NCBI GenBank assembly: GCA_021234155.1
Contig: JAJEKV010000292.1
Span: 314,001 to 378,000, forward strand
DNA: 64,000 bases
Reading direction: 5' to 3'
Origin: Isoetes taiwanensis
Lineage: Eukaryota > Streptophyta > Lycopodiopsida > Isoetales > Isoetaceae
Below, in pieces: positions 1-12,355 of this stretch. The notes beneath the pieces were generated by a model. It had not been told where the DNA came from and searched no databases. It worked only from the letters and a program-made list of their open reading frames with translations. The stretch's first letter is position 1; each line of letters opens with the position of its first letter. The position numbers and the translations under genes are program-made.

Positions 1-3000
1 TTGGGACATGTACATATGGAGTTCTGCATCTTACATGAACAACGCTGTCTTTAGGCTTTCACAACTAGTGTGACAGCAAATGCAGGGAGCTTCAAGTGTA
101 AATCTTATTGTTGTAACTTGCATTTTCAGGAGCTCTACATGATTTTTAACTATTGCAATTTGATTTTTATGATTTTTACTGCCATCAAAATTCAGGGAGC
201 ATTCCAGATCTATTTCTTTGCACGGATAGATGCTCATCTGTAGAATTTGAGTCTGCATCTTATTATAGAATGCAGAGATGTAGTACTTTACTATTTCCTT
301 TTATACACTGTAAAACTTGATTGGAACAGACTAAATGGTTCACAAGTTTTATTGGCACATTTTATGATGTTACAGATATTTCAAGTCTGATTATTTGCTG
401 AAAGTAGTCATTCATGAGATGAATCTTAAACACGAAAGGAAACGGATAAAAACAGAGTTTTGCTTCGCTTACCTGCTAGTGGCTTTGTAATTTACCCTGA
501 TTAAGGCTAATTTACCTTTGGTTTCTTTGCAGGTAACATCACGAGACTCACCTTACGATGTTTGAGGTGTTTATTGGCAAAAGAAACCCGGATGTACAAG
601 TTCGAGTTGCAATTAGTGCGGTTCTCTGCCGATTAATATTTATCAAGGGAGAAAATCTTTTAGAATCATGTCTAACTAGTTTTTATATACGTGAGCAACA
701 CATTGGTTGTTCTTAATTCATCTAAAATCTAGTTGGAACACAAAATCTAGAAGATTTGCCTTTTTGGGCTGACTTGTTGCAAGATATAGGTGCTACATGC
801 ACGAAAATAACATAGGCATGGCTGATTACATCTTTTTAGATCTATGGTATGAACATGTGAAATTGGTGTGCTTAAATACTCTTCATAACAGTCCTGCACC
901 ATAAAGTGTGTTTCTTGCTCCGATTTTGAACATGAACATACATATTTGTATATGTACAGGAGAGTAGTATATGCACATTTGTGTTTCTAGGTTTTGGCCC
1001 AGTATCTTATTGTGTTATTATCCTTTTGAACTAAAATTTGATAGTTGTGAAGGAGGCTTAAAGTGAAAGCCGAGCATTTTTCTACTTGGACCATGAAAAC
1101 TAAGTTTGAATTCATGAGATATTAGTTCCACCACCACACAGATGAGCACTTTGGAGCGGTGATGCGACCTTGAGGCAATATCACAAGTTGAGGCTATTAT
1201 TCAAGCAGCTAACATTTGTCTGTTGAAAGTTCGTGCACTCATATTATCCCAGCTGCCAGAGGTTGCCCTTCATATTTTTTCTAGTTGAATTTGTGGTTAT
1301 GTATGGAATATTCTAATTACATTTGTAACTGCGAGGGCCATTGATAAGGTACTCTTAATTAGGGAGGAGTAGCATTAGTTCTACCCGGTTCTTCCTTTCG
1401 AGAATTATTGGATTGATATTATTTTTGGACATCTTTCTGAGGCAAATGAATGTCGGGGCGTGAGAGCTCGAGGCGCTTCAATAGCGCGTCTTGAGAATGG
1501 TGGTACGACATACATGTTGTGCTGTTTGTGTTGGAACCCCTAAAGAGATGCAAGACTTTCCATTGAAGGCGGATCTCGGAGCATTATGGAGAGTTCGATT
1601 TTGAAAATGACCTAGTTGATTATCTTCAAAGCACTAGAGGTATCGTCATGGTTCCTCCTTGAGCTCAAGTTCATTAAAATCTCTACTCTGTAGAAGCGTC
1701 TTGTTGTTTATAAGTACTTGCACGTTTAACAAGATAGAAAATGTGTTTTGTGGACATTTGATCTCATCTTAGATTAGATGTGTGGATTAAAACTCCATGG
1801 AAGTTTTGAGGACTCAATCCTCTTTGGATGTATATTGTTATATGATATTATCATGGGAATCGGTGCTTAATAAGTAGACATCCGAATCGACCTATTAGTT
1901 GCATGTGCATTTTGCCGGCCATATCAGTTGCGGGTGTGGTTCAAGCTTGGACCAAATTAGAGGATTCAACAAGCCATATTGATCTAATTTTGACGGGACG
2001 TGATGTCAAGCTTAGGCGATATATGCTTATGTCTTGCGTTTGTTTCTGTTTTGAGGATATATAGCAGGTAAATCCAGCAAGCAAATCGGCATTCTGTATT
2101 CATGTCCATGCTTTGTGGGTGGCTAGGGTCATCCATGGATCAACAAAGTGTGAGAAACAATGGCGCCTCTTACAAAGATTTGCTTACGCATCGATTAAAT
2201 CCGTCTTCCATGGCCAAAGCTTGGTAGAACGCATGTATTGCCATGTGGAGCAAGATTTCTCAAATTTGGTATTTCACTTATTAAGTTTTGGGTGAACACA
2301 AATTGCGGTGACAAGTTTTGTGCTTTTTATAGATGTGAAGCTTATATTGTGTTCAAAAAATAACAAAACTTTATGGATGGGATATCTAGATTTTGATCCG
2401 AAATTGGATTGTAAAGCGGAAGACCTTTTCATGCTACATACTCCACCTTCATGGCCCTGGAAGGTTTAGCTCTTGCAATATTAAGCTCTCTGGTCAATGG
2501 GTGTTCTTTATTCCAGCCAACCCTTCATGCTTCTCACAACTAGTTTTTGTTCAAAATGGGGCTCACACAATTTGGCTACGATCGTTACCTTTGGTTGGAG
2601 TTATTGCGTAACAATATCTTCATGGATTAAGTTGCGAAGCGAACACTGCGAGATGGCAATTATGTCAAACACATTGTGGTAAGAGATTCTATGCTATGCA
2701 CATGGTTTGTGCATGTATTGCTGCTATTTTCAAGAAAAAATAGTTAATTATGACATTATTATGATACATTTGTGCGGTTGGAGTGCAATCTCCTCAAGGC
2801 ATTAGTGCTTCTCCATGACATTCTTGGCATTTCATTGACTTTTGAAACTCTTTCTGGCGGTAAGAGTCATTAATTCTTTATTTTTGGTTTTATAAGAATA
2901 TGCATAGACCAATGCGTTTGCATTTTGAGATGGTCTGTTGTACTCCATGATGGCTTTGCCTTCTAAGGTGCAAAGCGCTATTGTTTGACTTACATGAAAT

Positions 3001-5012
3001 AATCTTTAAACTAGCATCTTGAAAAGATTTGACTGTTGTTTGCGAGGTTCGATGATGATGTGCATAATTGGCGTTTCCTTTCTTATGCGGGTCCTTTGAG
3101 GGAAATTCATTGCGAGGTTCTTACGCTTGGCAAGCTTAGTCGCCACATTTTTGAGAATACAAAGTGCAGATTGTTTAGATGAGCTCGGGTTGTGCATTCT
3201 TATGGAAAATCAATTAATGTATTGCTTTTGTGCATGGGTTGTTAACTATGTTCGAAAAGTTGGTTGTGGAGAAACTGCGAGAGGAAAGTGGCGGTGAACA
3301 AGCGACAAACTTTACTGCAGTTAGATGACAAAGGCGGGAAGTGCTCTTGCTATCTATTGATCAAGTTTATGGTCTTGGCAAAGAGCGCCTAAACTTTGTG
3401 ATAAGCTAAACACGTGATAGAGATCTTATGCAATCAGCAGGTGGGCAGATTATTTGAGCTTTTAATATGTGAAATTTTATGGACTCTTTGCTTGAATATT
3501 GATCAACATAAATCTAGGTCTTACCCCGAGAGAGATGAGTCTAGCGATTCGGGCTTACATGTGGAAGAAGCGGAGGACCTTTGCTTATATTATTGTGCTA
3601 TTTCAAATCGGTGATGCATGCTTTGGTGAAGCTCTTCATTGTTACTATGGCCTGTGACATCACATGCGGACATCTCGGATGAGGATACGAAAACAAAAAG
3701 CGGTTTGTGGAGATGTAAACAAGTCGTCAAATGCACGCGTCTTGTGGGGCATGTTGATCTTTGGTTTCGTCTGCTTGAGATGCCTACAATCCAACCGGCA
3801 TATAGACATGGCCCATCCAACCAGCATATAGACATGGCCCATGTGTGGCTCTTGGGTGAGTTTCGGTTTCAATTAGGAGATGAATATTTAAAAGGTTCCA
3901 CTTCTTGTAAAATTATTTGTTTCGGACTGGCTTATGGACGCCATATTAAATGGAAGAGTGGTGATTGGCATCGTGAGAGATGGCAAGTTCGATTTTTGTT
4001 TCTTGCAAGAGGCTAAGGTTTTGTAATTTCGTGTAGAAACCCACAGGATAGGCGCCCTTTCCATAGTGGTTGCCCCTAAATACGGATATTTGGTCGATCG
4101 GCCAAAGGCCTTGGCACCAAACGAGTATTCCAGCGTTGGCTAATCGGAAAATACGAGAATAAAAATGTTACGGATTTGCATGTTCCCGGATCCGGGGCAA
4201 GTGCTGGCGCTTCGCCCTATAGCCGAAAAGATGCTTTTCGATTTTCATGTCTTTGAAAAACGAAATTGAAGAGGTGGTCATTAGCCCTTTAATGGTGATT
4301 CCGGCCTCTTTAAGCGGGTTTCTTACCGTTATAGCTGAAGCTCGAGAGGAAATCTTTATTCTGCGAGAATCGGTACAAATGATCTTCTTCGAGGATATTG
4401 CGGCTTCATTTCCACGATACTGATTGACCACATAAAATAGGTGGCATCTGAAAATCGTAATCTATTAGTTGGTTTGCTTCAAACAAGATGGAGTTTGGCG
4501 GTGGATATGCATGTTTTTGTTCATATTTTTTTGTTTGGATACTTGATGCTTCGCATTTCTATTTCCACTCCACATAAGTATTGTACCATGTGCTTTTTCG
4601 TCTTATTCTTCATTTTGCCTGCAGGGAATGTTTATAAATTTGCATATACTCAAAACTTGGCAGCTTCATCGAAGTTGGATCTATGGATTATATCAATGTA
4701 GTTTGACTATTTTACTTGGCGGTGGTGTGTTACATAGCTTCCTAGACTATGATGATTTGTGTACAACTATGAGGCAGTTTAAAGAACCGGCTTTGGCAAA
4801 GCGAGATGGAGATGGAGAAAATATGTTACATGCTTTCGGGGATCCGGGGTCATGCGGGCCCATTACGAATCTAATTGGTAGTTTTGTTGTAGACACAAAG
4901 AGCTCATTGGAGTTGGCATACGGGTAACCATTTATCACTAGCTATTTCTGTTTAAAGGGATTCCAATGTAGATATTTCTGCAAGAATGCTTTAGGGAGAT
5001 GAATTTGATGTT
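1..5012. other. No recognisable gene; weak exon-like stretches
   Basis: I recognise no gene here. The first 1.4 kb is rich in CAG and CTG, like the gene relics further on, while 1.4-5.0 kb is not. A polypyrimidine stretch followed by TTTGCAG near 525-535 could be a splice acceptor, and an open stretch near 1,190-1,265 (reading EAIIQAANICLLKVRALILS) looks exon-like, but neither matches a family I know. The 31-258 minus-strand open frame is also unidentified. Inference: the end of a gene or gene relic may run off the left edge. Confidence 0.3.
3791..3842. repeat. 26-bp tandem duplication
   Basis: Two adjacent 26-bp units begin CCAACCGGCATATAG and CCAACCAGCATATAG and both end GGCCCAT. The visible difference is CGG against CAG, the same substitution seen between other repeat copies in the window. 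Confidence 0.8.
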
Positions 5013-5017
5013 ATTTT
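5013..5017. repeat. Target-site duplication, left copy
   Basis: ATTTT directly outside the TG end of the left LTR; the identical five bases follow the right LTR at 18,220-18,224. Five bases is the usual size for Ty3/gypsy integration. Confidence 0.88.
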
Positions 5018-6603
5018 TGTGGCGTCCCCTACTCCTTATCACGATGCCCGCATCGTATTCGAGGAGGAGCATTCCCCAGCATTTGCGGCGGGGGCCATCC
5101 ACGACTCTACTCCCATGGGGCGCGGAGCCCGGCAAAGGGAAGAGTGGATGTGTCATTCACCCCGTCTTCCATCGATTGACCTATCCGCGGAAGCATGAAT
5201 AAACAAGCGTGAGCACGACTAACAATATACAATCACCATAGAGATAGCAACATCACGGAGATAACAATACCTTCATAGCAACAATAACAAGGGAGTTCCT
5301 ACCGGGGCTCGGACTCAAGGGGGAATGGCCGGCTGGCGGTCTCGAGTTCATTCGCGGGCAGAATTCATGGCAATGGATTTGGCTGGCATAGAACATGGCT
5401 TAGGGTAGTCCACTCCATCCGCCCCTCCAGTGCACACTTTGCGAGTAGGCTGAAAAAAGTGTTGGGACTTGACCAAGTAACTGCTTAGGGTGAATAGCGG
5501 AGGGGCTACTACTCTCGGGTTGCATCTCCCCAGCCCAGATGAGGCGGGGAAGAGAGTTGCCTCTCCTCGGAGGCATCCATGCTCATCCTGGCTAGAGGGG
5601 GCCTTTGCCCGTGTCGACTTGAACTCACCGGAAGGTCATATCCACCACCCACGAGTGTCGAGCTCATGCCTTGCCCACACGCGGTGACAAGCCATTAAGC
5701 CTAGCCTGCAGAGACCCCGATAGGCCTTACTACCCGGAGAGGGTGGGTCAGTGATGAGACAAGTTCCTCCTTATCAACCGGCCTAGCCCCTTCACCCCTG
5801 GCCGAGGTGGGCTCCATTGCAGGCCGCATGTAACGGGGAACTAAGGTGCTATGCTAGAAACATCTACTACACGGCTTTGGGTCTCTACCCCCTTTCCCAA
5901 TACATGGAGATCCGCGAGTGAAATACATCCATCATCATCGAACTGAAATAGAAAATAACATCTAAACTAACTAACTACATAGCGAGTTAGGTTCCTTTGT
6001 TAGAGCTTAGGATCTCGGGATCTATAAGGCCTCTAGAGATGATCTAACATGCTAAAGCTGGCATATTGCCATGCCCAAAAGGCGGTTTTACTGCAGGAAT
6101 GACTAGATACACGCTCCTCGACTTCGCTCACGATCCTTGGAAGGCGTCCATACTCGATCTTGTGAGCGATGGCTGCTACTCAATAATCATTTGTGCAAAT
6201 CCGGCTTTCGAGAGCCTAACAATGCGAATTGGGGTCCTACCTTGGCGAAATGGCCCAAGAGAACCCTAAATCACGAAAATGGGAAGGAACTCTAGAAAAA
6301 CCCTAAATGGTCAAAGCGAAAAGAGAGCTAGGGTCTAGGGTTTTAGCCCTTATATAGAACCCTTAGGGTTAGGTTAGATATTGGCCAAATGGGATTTAGC
6401 CAATTGGCAATGGGGTCCATGGGGTTATTTATTGTGTATGTTTATTTAACATGCACAACATTCGATGTTGCCCCTAGGTGCAACTCTTGCCCCCCTAGGT
6501 GCAACCTTATCGTCTCAGCGGTACATGTCATCCGTGACATATGCGGGTGGCGATGGCGATTATAATATCGTATTGGGGGCGTATATTATCTTTGGGCGCC
6601 ACA
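5018..6603 (-). repeat. 3' LTR of the 13.2 kb element
   Basis: About 1,586 bp, beginning TGTGGCG and ending CGCCACA on the plus strand, so the tips form a perfect 7-bp inverted repeat. It aligns along its length with 16,645-18,219, differing mostly by 1-3 base indels and CGG/CAG-type changes. It contains a plant TATA box on the minus strand (6,349-6,357). Confidence 0.92.
6349..6357 (-). promoter_or_regulatory. TATA box in 3' LTR
   Basis: CTATATAAG on the minus strand, the counterpart of the box in the 5' LTR. It would read outwards towards position 5,000. Confidence 0.55.
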
Positions 6604-6615
6604 TTCTCTCACCTT
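6604..6615 (-). other. Polypurine tract
   Basis: Minus strand AAGGTGAGAGAA directly before the 3' LTR, the expected place for plus-strand priming of reverse transcription. Short and interrupted by one T. Confidence 0.6.
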
Positions 6616-7432
6616 GACTTGATCTTTGTCCTCGGCATCAATGCGCGTCTCCACCTTAGGTACGTGCATATCTGTAATTACAACAACTTTTATATCCATG
6701 TTATATTAATCACCTCGGGTAATATTTATAGTTCTTTTGTAATTGTACTATGGTGAGGCTCTTTAGTCCTCTACTTCATAATCTATTATTGACAAAATTA
6801 ACATCAATTATAGTTTAGAAGTTTTAAGCTAGAACTCCATATAAGCCTCCTCACAACACATTATGGCCAAAATTATGTGTTGTGAGTCCTCAGAAGCGCT
6901 ACCCTCCACGCCGCTTAGTCCTTCTAATTGCCTGCGGGATGTGCGCCACGTTAGTACACCACAATTATTATAAGGGTTGGTTGTAAAGAGAACCACCCAT
7001 TAATACAATTATATGGATGCAAAGCATGTCTCGGCATAGGAAGATTATGTTTCTCCCATCATGGCGGGGAGGCGAGCCCTATCATGCCTATATGCGCTCA
7101 TGCCTACACTGTGGTTGCCCGCCCGTGGGACTTGGGTCCTTCCGTATGTGGGCGTGAAGGGCCCTCCCGTAGGCATTGACTAGAGGTGCTTTTCCTATCA
7201 ATGCATGCTTGAATGACCTCTTTTCTCTCGGGGTCGCGTCTACTTCGATGGAGCAGTAGACTTCTAATCTACATTCCACTCAACCCAAGCGGAGCGGTCA
7301 TGCCTACATTGACATTACACCACGCCCTAGAGCACCCGTGAGTGGTCTCATCATCGGTAACAACGCATGCAACCCATGCCTAGCATAAGGCGTGCATCGC
7401 GTAGATTACCCTATAGCTACACATGCTTTAAT

Positions 7433-7689
7433 CTAACCCCAATTCGACATGCACGGCCGATTTCTTGGTTCTTTGATGTCGACTACTTGATGACGAGCCG
7501 ACCCTTGCATTGCTCCATAAACTCGAGTGCGCTTCTTAAGATCGATTTCGGTACCCGCGTGGCGTCTTCCAGGTAAGTGCTTCCACTTTACAAGGTATTG
7601 GAAATTTTGACCTTCTTGTCTTCTTATAAGATCTATCAAGAAGGACTTAGGAACGATTTCAATATGCTCGTAAGTCATTTCTAAAAACT
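7433..7689 (-). pseudogene. Chromodomain remnant at the integrase C-terminus
   Basis: Reads IVPKSFLIDLIRRQEGQ, then FQYLVKWKHLP, the diagnostic QYLVKWKG.P core of a chromodomain. The ATW that should follow is seen only as GCCACGCGG where GCCACCTGG is expected. In chromoviruses this module binds histone marks and guides integration into heterochromatin. Confidence 0.8.
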
Positions 7690-8900
7690 CATTTGTCTCA
7701 ATACTTCCTCGGGGTTAGGGGTGTGCTTCTTTAGCGGACTTCACGTGGAAAACTTTATGGATTTTAAGATGTCTTTGGTAGGTCTAACTTGTAGGATTGG
7801 GTACCTACTCTTTTCTCTATCTGAAAGGTCCAGCCCATCTTGGAGCAAGCTTCTTGCAATTGCCGATCGGAGCTTGGCTGCTTGACCTTGATCTTCAACC
7901 ACACTTTGTCTCCCACTTCAAATTCTCTTCTTGTCCTATGCTTGTCGGCGATGCTTTTACGCACCTTCTTCTTTGCAAGGAGATATCCTCTCACTTCCTC
8001 CACGGGTCTTGCATTTTAAAGCATCTACTGGGAGACTTCCACCTTGGACAGACGGGGGTTGTGCCACGTATCCCGGGGTAAGACAGCCGATACCGTAGTT
8101 AATCATGAAAGGACTCATCTGCGATGACTCACCTTGGTGCTGTGTATGCAAACTCTACTAGGTGGATGAAATCATCCCACTTGGATTGCTTGTTCCATAC
8201 ATAGCTTCTTAACATATCTTCGATGATCTGTTTGTCCTCTCCGTCGACCATACGTTTTGGGGATGATATCGTGCTCATGAAAGCTTTCAATGCGGATGGT
8301 GGTGAATAGGTCCTGCCAAAAGGCACTCATAAACTTGGAGTCTCTATCGAGAGATTATCTCCCTCGGCATGCCATGGAGCCTAAAATCTCCTTAACAAAT
8401 AGGTTGGCGTGTCTAATGCAGGTATCTGTTGTCACGCGGCACAAAGTGGGCCATCTTTGACAACTTATCTACTACCACCATCAATGCATCTTTGCCCCTT
8501 GCTTTGTTCTTGGGAGTCTGTAATAAAATCCATACTTATTACCTCCCACTTAGCGTTTAACGCGGGCAATGGTTCCAAGGCACTGGAATCGAGGTTTATT
8601 CGCCTTTGTTCACTGGCATATCGGCACTCTCTAATATACCTTGCTATTTCCTTCTTCATGCGGGCCAATAATAGCGCTTCTAATCTTGAAGTATGTCTTC
8701 ATGAACCACTGCATGCCCCTTGCTATGGGACTATTGTGTGTATCATTCAAGATAAGCTTTCTAACTTGAGAAGATTTTGGTACACACAATTTGTTCTTAT
8801 GGTATAGCAAGTTTCCCTCTTTCTTATAGTGCTGAACATTTCCCTTTCCTTGTGGGTTCTGGCCTCCTTGCAAAGGCTTGCCCACACTTCTTTGAAGTCG
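7690..8900 (-). pseudogene. Integrase remnant
   Basis: The zinc-binding H2C2 region is at 8,885-8,631 (VRKLILNDTHNSPIARGMQ, then KTYFKIR), followed by the core start KWEVISMDFITDS near 8,540. Near 8,280-8,215 a GGACAGACGGAG-type motif is seen as GGTCGACGGAG, then IEDMLRSYV and DDFIHLVEFAY. The C-terminal region 8,003-7,764 reads FEVGDKVWLKIK and QSYKLDLPKT. This is the integrase of a Ty3/gypsy pol, split by indels. Confidence 0.85.
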
Positions 8901-8999
8901 AGGTCCGTCGGCAATGTTTCCTCAATCTTCTGCTTAAACTAAACTACGAGGTGTTGATATGGCGTTACAATGAATTCTTGTTGTCAATGGCTTCACGGA

Positions 9000-9399
9000 A
9001 AGGGCATCGCCTTCGTTGAGCTTCCACGGTTTATAACTTATCTCAAAGTCATACTCTTCCAAGAATTCCATCCATCTCCTTTGCCTCAAATTGAGGGCGG
9101 CTGCGTGAATATGTATTGAAGGCTTTGGTGATCTGTGTGTCTAGCTGGAATTTTCTTCCCAATAGATAATGCCTCAAATTCTTAAAGCCCTCACTATGGC
9201 CGGGAGCTCTTGATGCGGCGTTGGGTAGCTGCCGGCGTCGTTCAACTTCTTGGAATCATAGGCCACTACTCTTTCCTCCTGCATGAGGGCGACTTTTTGT
9301 CGCTATCCTGCTAGCATCTTTGCTACAAGCTTATCTTTGGTCGGATCACGCAAGACCAATTTGGCGCCCGATTGTCAAAGCTTCCTTTAGTATCTCAAA
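9000..9399 (-). pseudogene. RNase H domain remnant
   Basis: The minus strand reads SRKLNDAGSYPT, then QELPAIVRALRI and RHYLLGRKFQLDTQ, matching the gypsy RNase H segments ...KL..AE.NYP...EL.A.V.AL..WRHYLLG..F...TDH. It follows the RT block without a clear boundary. Confidence 0.72.
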
Positions 9400-10330
9400 T
9401 GCTTTTTGGGCCTTGTTACGCCAATGAGTTGCCCAATCTTTTATCTTCCCACCTTTTTGTGAGATCCGTTAATGGTATTTGCTACCTTGGCAAAAATTCT
9501 TCACAAATCTTCTATAATAGCACCGCTAGGCCTAGGAAGCTCGACTTCATCGTGTTCTTTGGTGCCGGCCAGCCCGATCACGGCTTCGATCTTTCTGCGG
9601 TCGTGGAAATGCCAGCCTGCTGTGATCACGTGCCCCAAGTACTCCACTCTTTCCGTTCGCGAAGTGGCACTTTGATAACCATAAAAAGAGTTGATGCTTT
9701 CTTAACTTTTCAAGCACCTTCCTCAAATGTTGGGCATGTTCCTCCACAGACTTGCTGTACACCAAGATATCGTCGAAGAAGACTATAATGAAGGAATCTA
9801 AAAATTCGCGGAAAACGTCGTTCATTAACCTCATGAATGTGGCTGGCGCATTCGACAATCAAAGGGCATAACTGTGAACTCATAGTGCCCATATCTTGTC
9901 TGGCTTATTTGTCTTATGGATGTCTTCTTCTTTGATCCTAATCGGTGATACCCGATCACGAGATCTATTTTGGAGAAGATCTTAGCTCCCCGCGGTGATC
10001 CATTAAGTCATCGACCTAGGCAAGGCATACTTATTTTTGATGGTGTGCTTATTTAGCGTCGGTAATCAATGCACATCCTAAGGCTCCCCATCCTTTTTCT
10101 TCACAAAGAGAATAGGGGCTCGAGCGGGGAGACACTAGGTCTTATGAACCCTAGGTCTAGCAATTCTTGCAATTGCTTCTTTAACTCCGATCAACTCCTC
10201 GGTTGACATCCTATAAGGTGCCTTGCTTGTAGGCCGTCCCGGTCAGTTCAAGTGCTATTTCACACTTTCGACTCCTCTATATAGAAGCTTAATCTCATCG
10301 GGAAACAAGTCATGAAATTCCTCGATCAAC
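9400..10330 (-). pseudogene. Reverse transcriptase remnant
   Basis: In minus-strand order: KAPYRMSTEEL (the SRPPYRMSP.EL entry motif, near 10,200), ARAPILFVKKKDGEP (near 10,110), NKYALPR, then FIIVFFDDILVYSKS (9,547-9,858 frame), which is the YxDD-type catalytic box with the FFDD form usual in plant gypsy elements, followed by EEHAQHLRKVLEKLRKHQLF. Frames change between these blocks. Family assignment is secure. Confidence 0.88.
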
Positions 10331-10559
10331 TTTGCTATTGGCACGGGGAGCTTGCTAGGTTCTTTGATCTCTTTATTTTTCTCCGGCTCGATCTTGGCTC
10401 GAGCTTAAGGAGATAGGCCACCTTTGCTTTCTTATGCACTTAAGCAATTTCTTACTACTCATGCATTGCATGATTGGGGTTACTTCTTTACGAGATCTCG
10501 ATGACCTTGCCCTCTGGGGTTGTTAAGGTCACCCTCGTTTCCCAATCGATGATTGCTCC

Positions 10560-10870
10560 TGCTGGTCAAGATATTCCATTCAGATAATCAGATCATACTT
10601 GCCTATATTCATGACTTCGCTCCCAATGCAACATTGCACGGCAAATCTACATTGAAGTTTATTCTCTTCCCGATATATGCCTAACTGCTCCATTGGCTAA
10701 CACGGCGGCACGGGCTTGGACTTTTAAGCGGCTTTAACTTCAACATGCTTACCATCCTAGGGGATGCGAAATTATATTTGCTCCACGAGTCTATCAATAC
10801 TATAAAGGATTTCTCTTTGGCTTTCCGTTCGTTGAGATCACTTTATCGCGACTTGACATTTCTGTATCAA
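10560..10870 (-). pseudogene. Retroviral-type aspartic protease remnant
   Basis: Minus-strand reading gives SFIVLIDSWSKYNFASPRMV, the position and shape of the LVDSGSTHNFIS active-site segment of gypsy proteases, with Gly replaced by Trp in this copy. Further on, ISGKRINFNVDLP-like and KYDLII segments match the C-terminal half. The loss of the catalytic Gly and the indels make it inactive as written. Confidence 0.6.
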
Positions 10871-10899
10871 TAGCCGCAAAAATGTGACACTCACTATGG

Positions 10900-12250
10900 A
10901 TGTAATCTCGTGCCCGCCGTCGTCGGGTCGATGGTGTCTCCCATCCGGTTCGCCAATGCCGCATTCATTATCTGGGGGGCGGTTGTTGGTCCTATGCCAC
11001 GGCTGGAAGCATCTCGAAACATAGCCGCTTTTCTATACCTCCTGCTTCTTCTCCTTGGGGATGGATTACTGCCTCTTGTTTTGGAGTAGTTAGATCCGCC
11101 TCCTTGCTCTTTTGAAGCTTACTGTTTCTTTTCACCTTGCCACCACTTGTGTTGCCTTGCTTCCCATAATTTGGGTTTATGCTAGCGTCTTGCTAGCCTC
11201 TTGGGCTTTGTCCCCTTGGGCTATAGCCTCCTCATTGCTCTTCCTTTATCACGGAAATATTTTTGCCCCTTGGTGCATGCTCTTCTTGATCCCTGTTCCT
11301 TGCAAACTTATGGCCTTTGCTTACGCCTCGACCACCGGACTTGGGTTTATTGCCCTTACAAGCTTGCGGATCTCGTCGTTGACCCTTCAATATAGCCTTC
11401 CACGCATGCTTTTCACTCAACTTTGGCACATAAAGCCTTAGTCTCATGAATTCCTCAGGTGTATTTACGGGTGATTTGTTGCCTTGTTGCGACCTATAAA
11501 GCTGTTGCATCATGTTGCACTTATGTTCTCTTGGCACATAATGATGTTTTGAGCATGCCTTGGCGAACTTCACGAATTTGCATATTTGCTTTCGGCCCAT
11601 GTGCTTTGGCATACCCCTTCCACCAAATTAATGCTGCTCCTTGAGGGTTTCTTTGTTGCTACCACGCCTTTGTCTTTATCTTTCATGCCATAAGGCGTTG
11701 CCATACTCACTCATCTCGTCCGATACGCCTCGCTTCCATTCGGATCGTTTTCTCACGGAAGCTGCTCCAACTTTACGGCTTTCCACACATTACTAAGGCG
11801 AGTCAACTTTCTTACGGTGTCGGTCGTGATCTACCCCAATCACGGTTTGGATCTGCCCGTGATCCGTCTCTCTTCTTCTGCTCTTACGATCAAGTGCGTA
11901 TCAATTTGGGCTTGAGATCCCAGAACTAGGAGATCTTCTCCTTACCTTCTCTTCCTTTCTTTGCCTTTGTTCGGCCCGGTGGTGTTTCGGCAAGGGGCAC
12001 GTGCGGTCTGTCCTATTCTTTGCTTGCCCCCGCTAGCCGGTGCCCTTATATCGTGGATGTCGGATCTGATCGCGATAGCTCTTCCTCGGTGTTCTTGCTT
12101 CCGAATTACGGAGCGGATTCCTCGGTAGGAGCGCCTTTGTGGGGTATGTTCTTATTCTCATTTTTGTGTTCATCAAGGTTTCTAGGTACTCTATTTTGCA
12201 TGCACATTAGAGTACATTGATCATTAGTCTTTGTTTTATTTGTTACGTTG
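10900..12250 (-). pseudogene. gag of the 13.2 kb Ty3/gypsy element
   Basis: Structural capsid/nucleocapsid polyprotein remnant. The best stretch (11,612-11,232) reads NTPEEFMRLRLYVPKLSEKH followed by AWKAILKGQRR, matching the retrotransposon Gag core pattern in which an EF..L..YVP.L segment precedes a GLRP-like motif. Downstream it is basic and Gly/Ser/Arg-rich, as in Gag tails before the protease, but I could not place an intact CCHC zinc knuckle. Several frameshifts. Confidence 0.65.
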
Positions 12251-12355
12251 CTTTAGTTGTTTATGCAATTTGAGGGAACAATTGTACACAAAAAGAGACA
12301 TATATTATATTCATATATATATACTATCACTTTTACATGCAAAATAATAAACTTT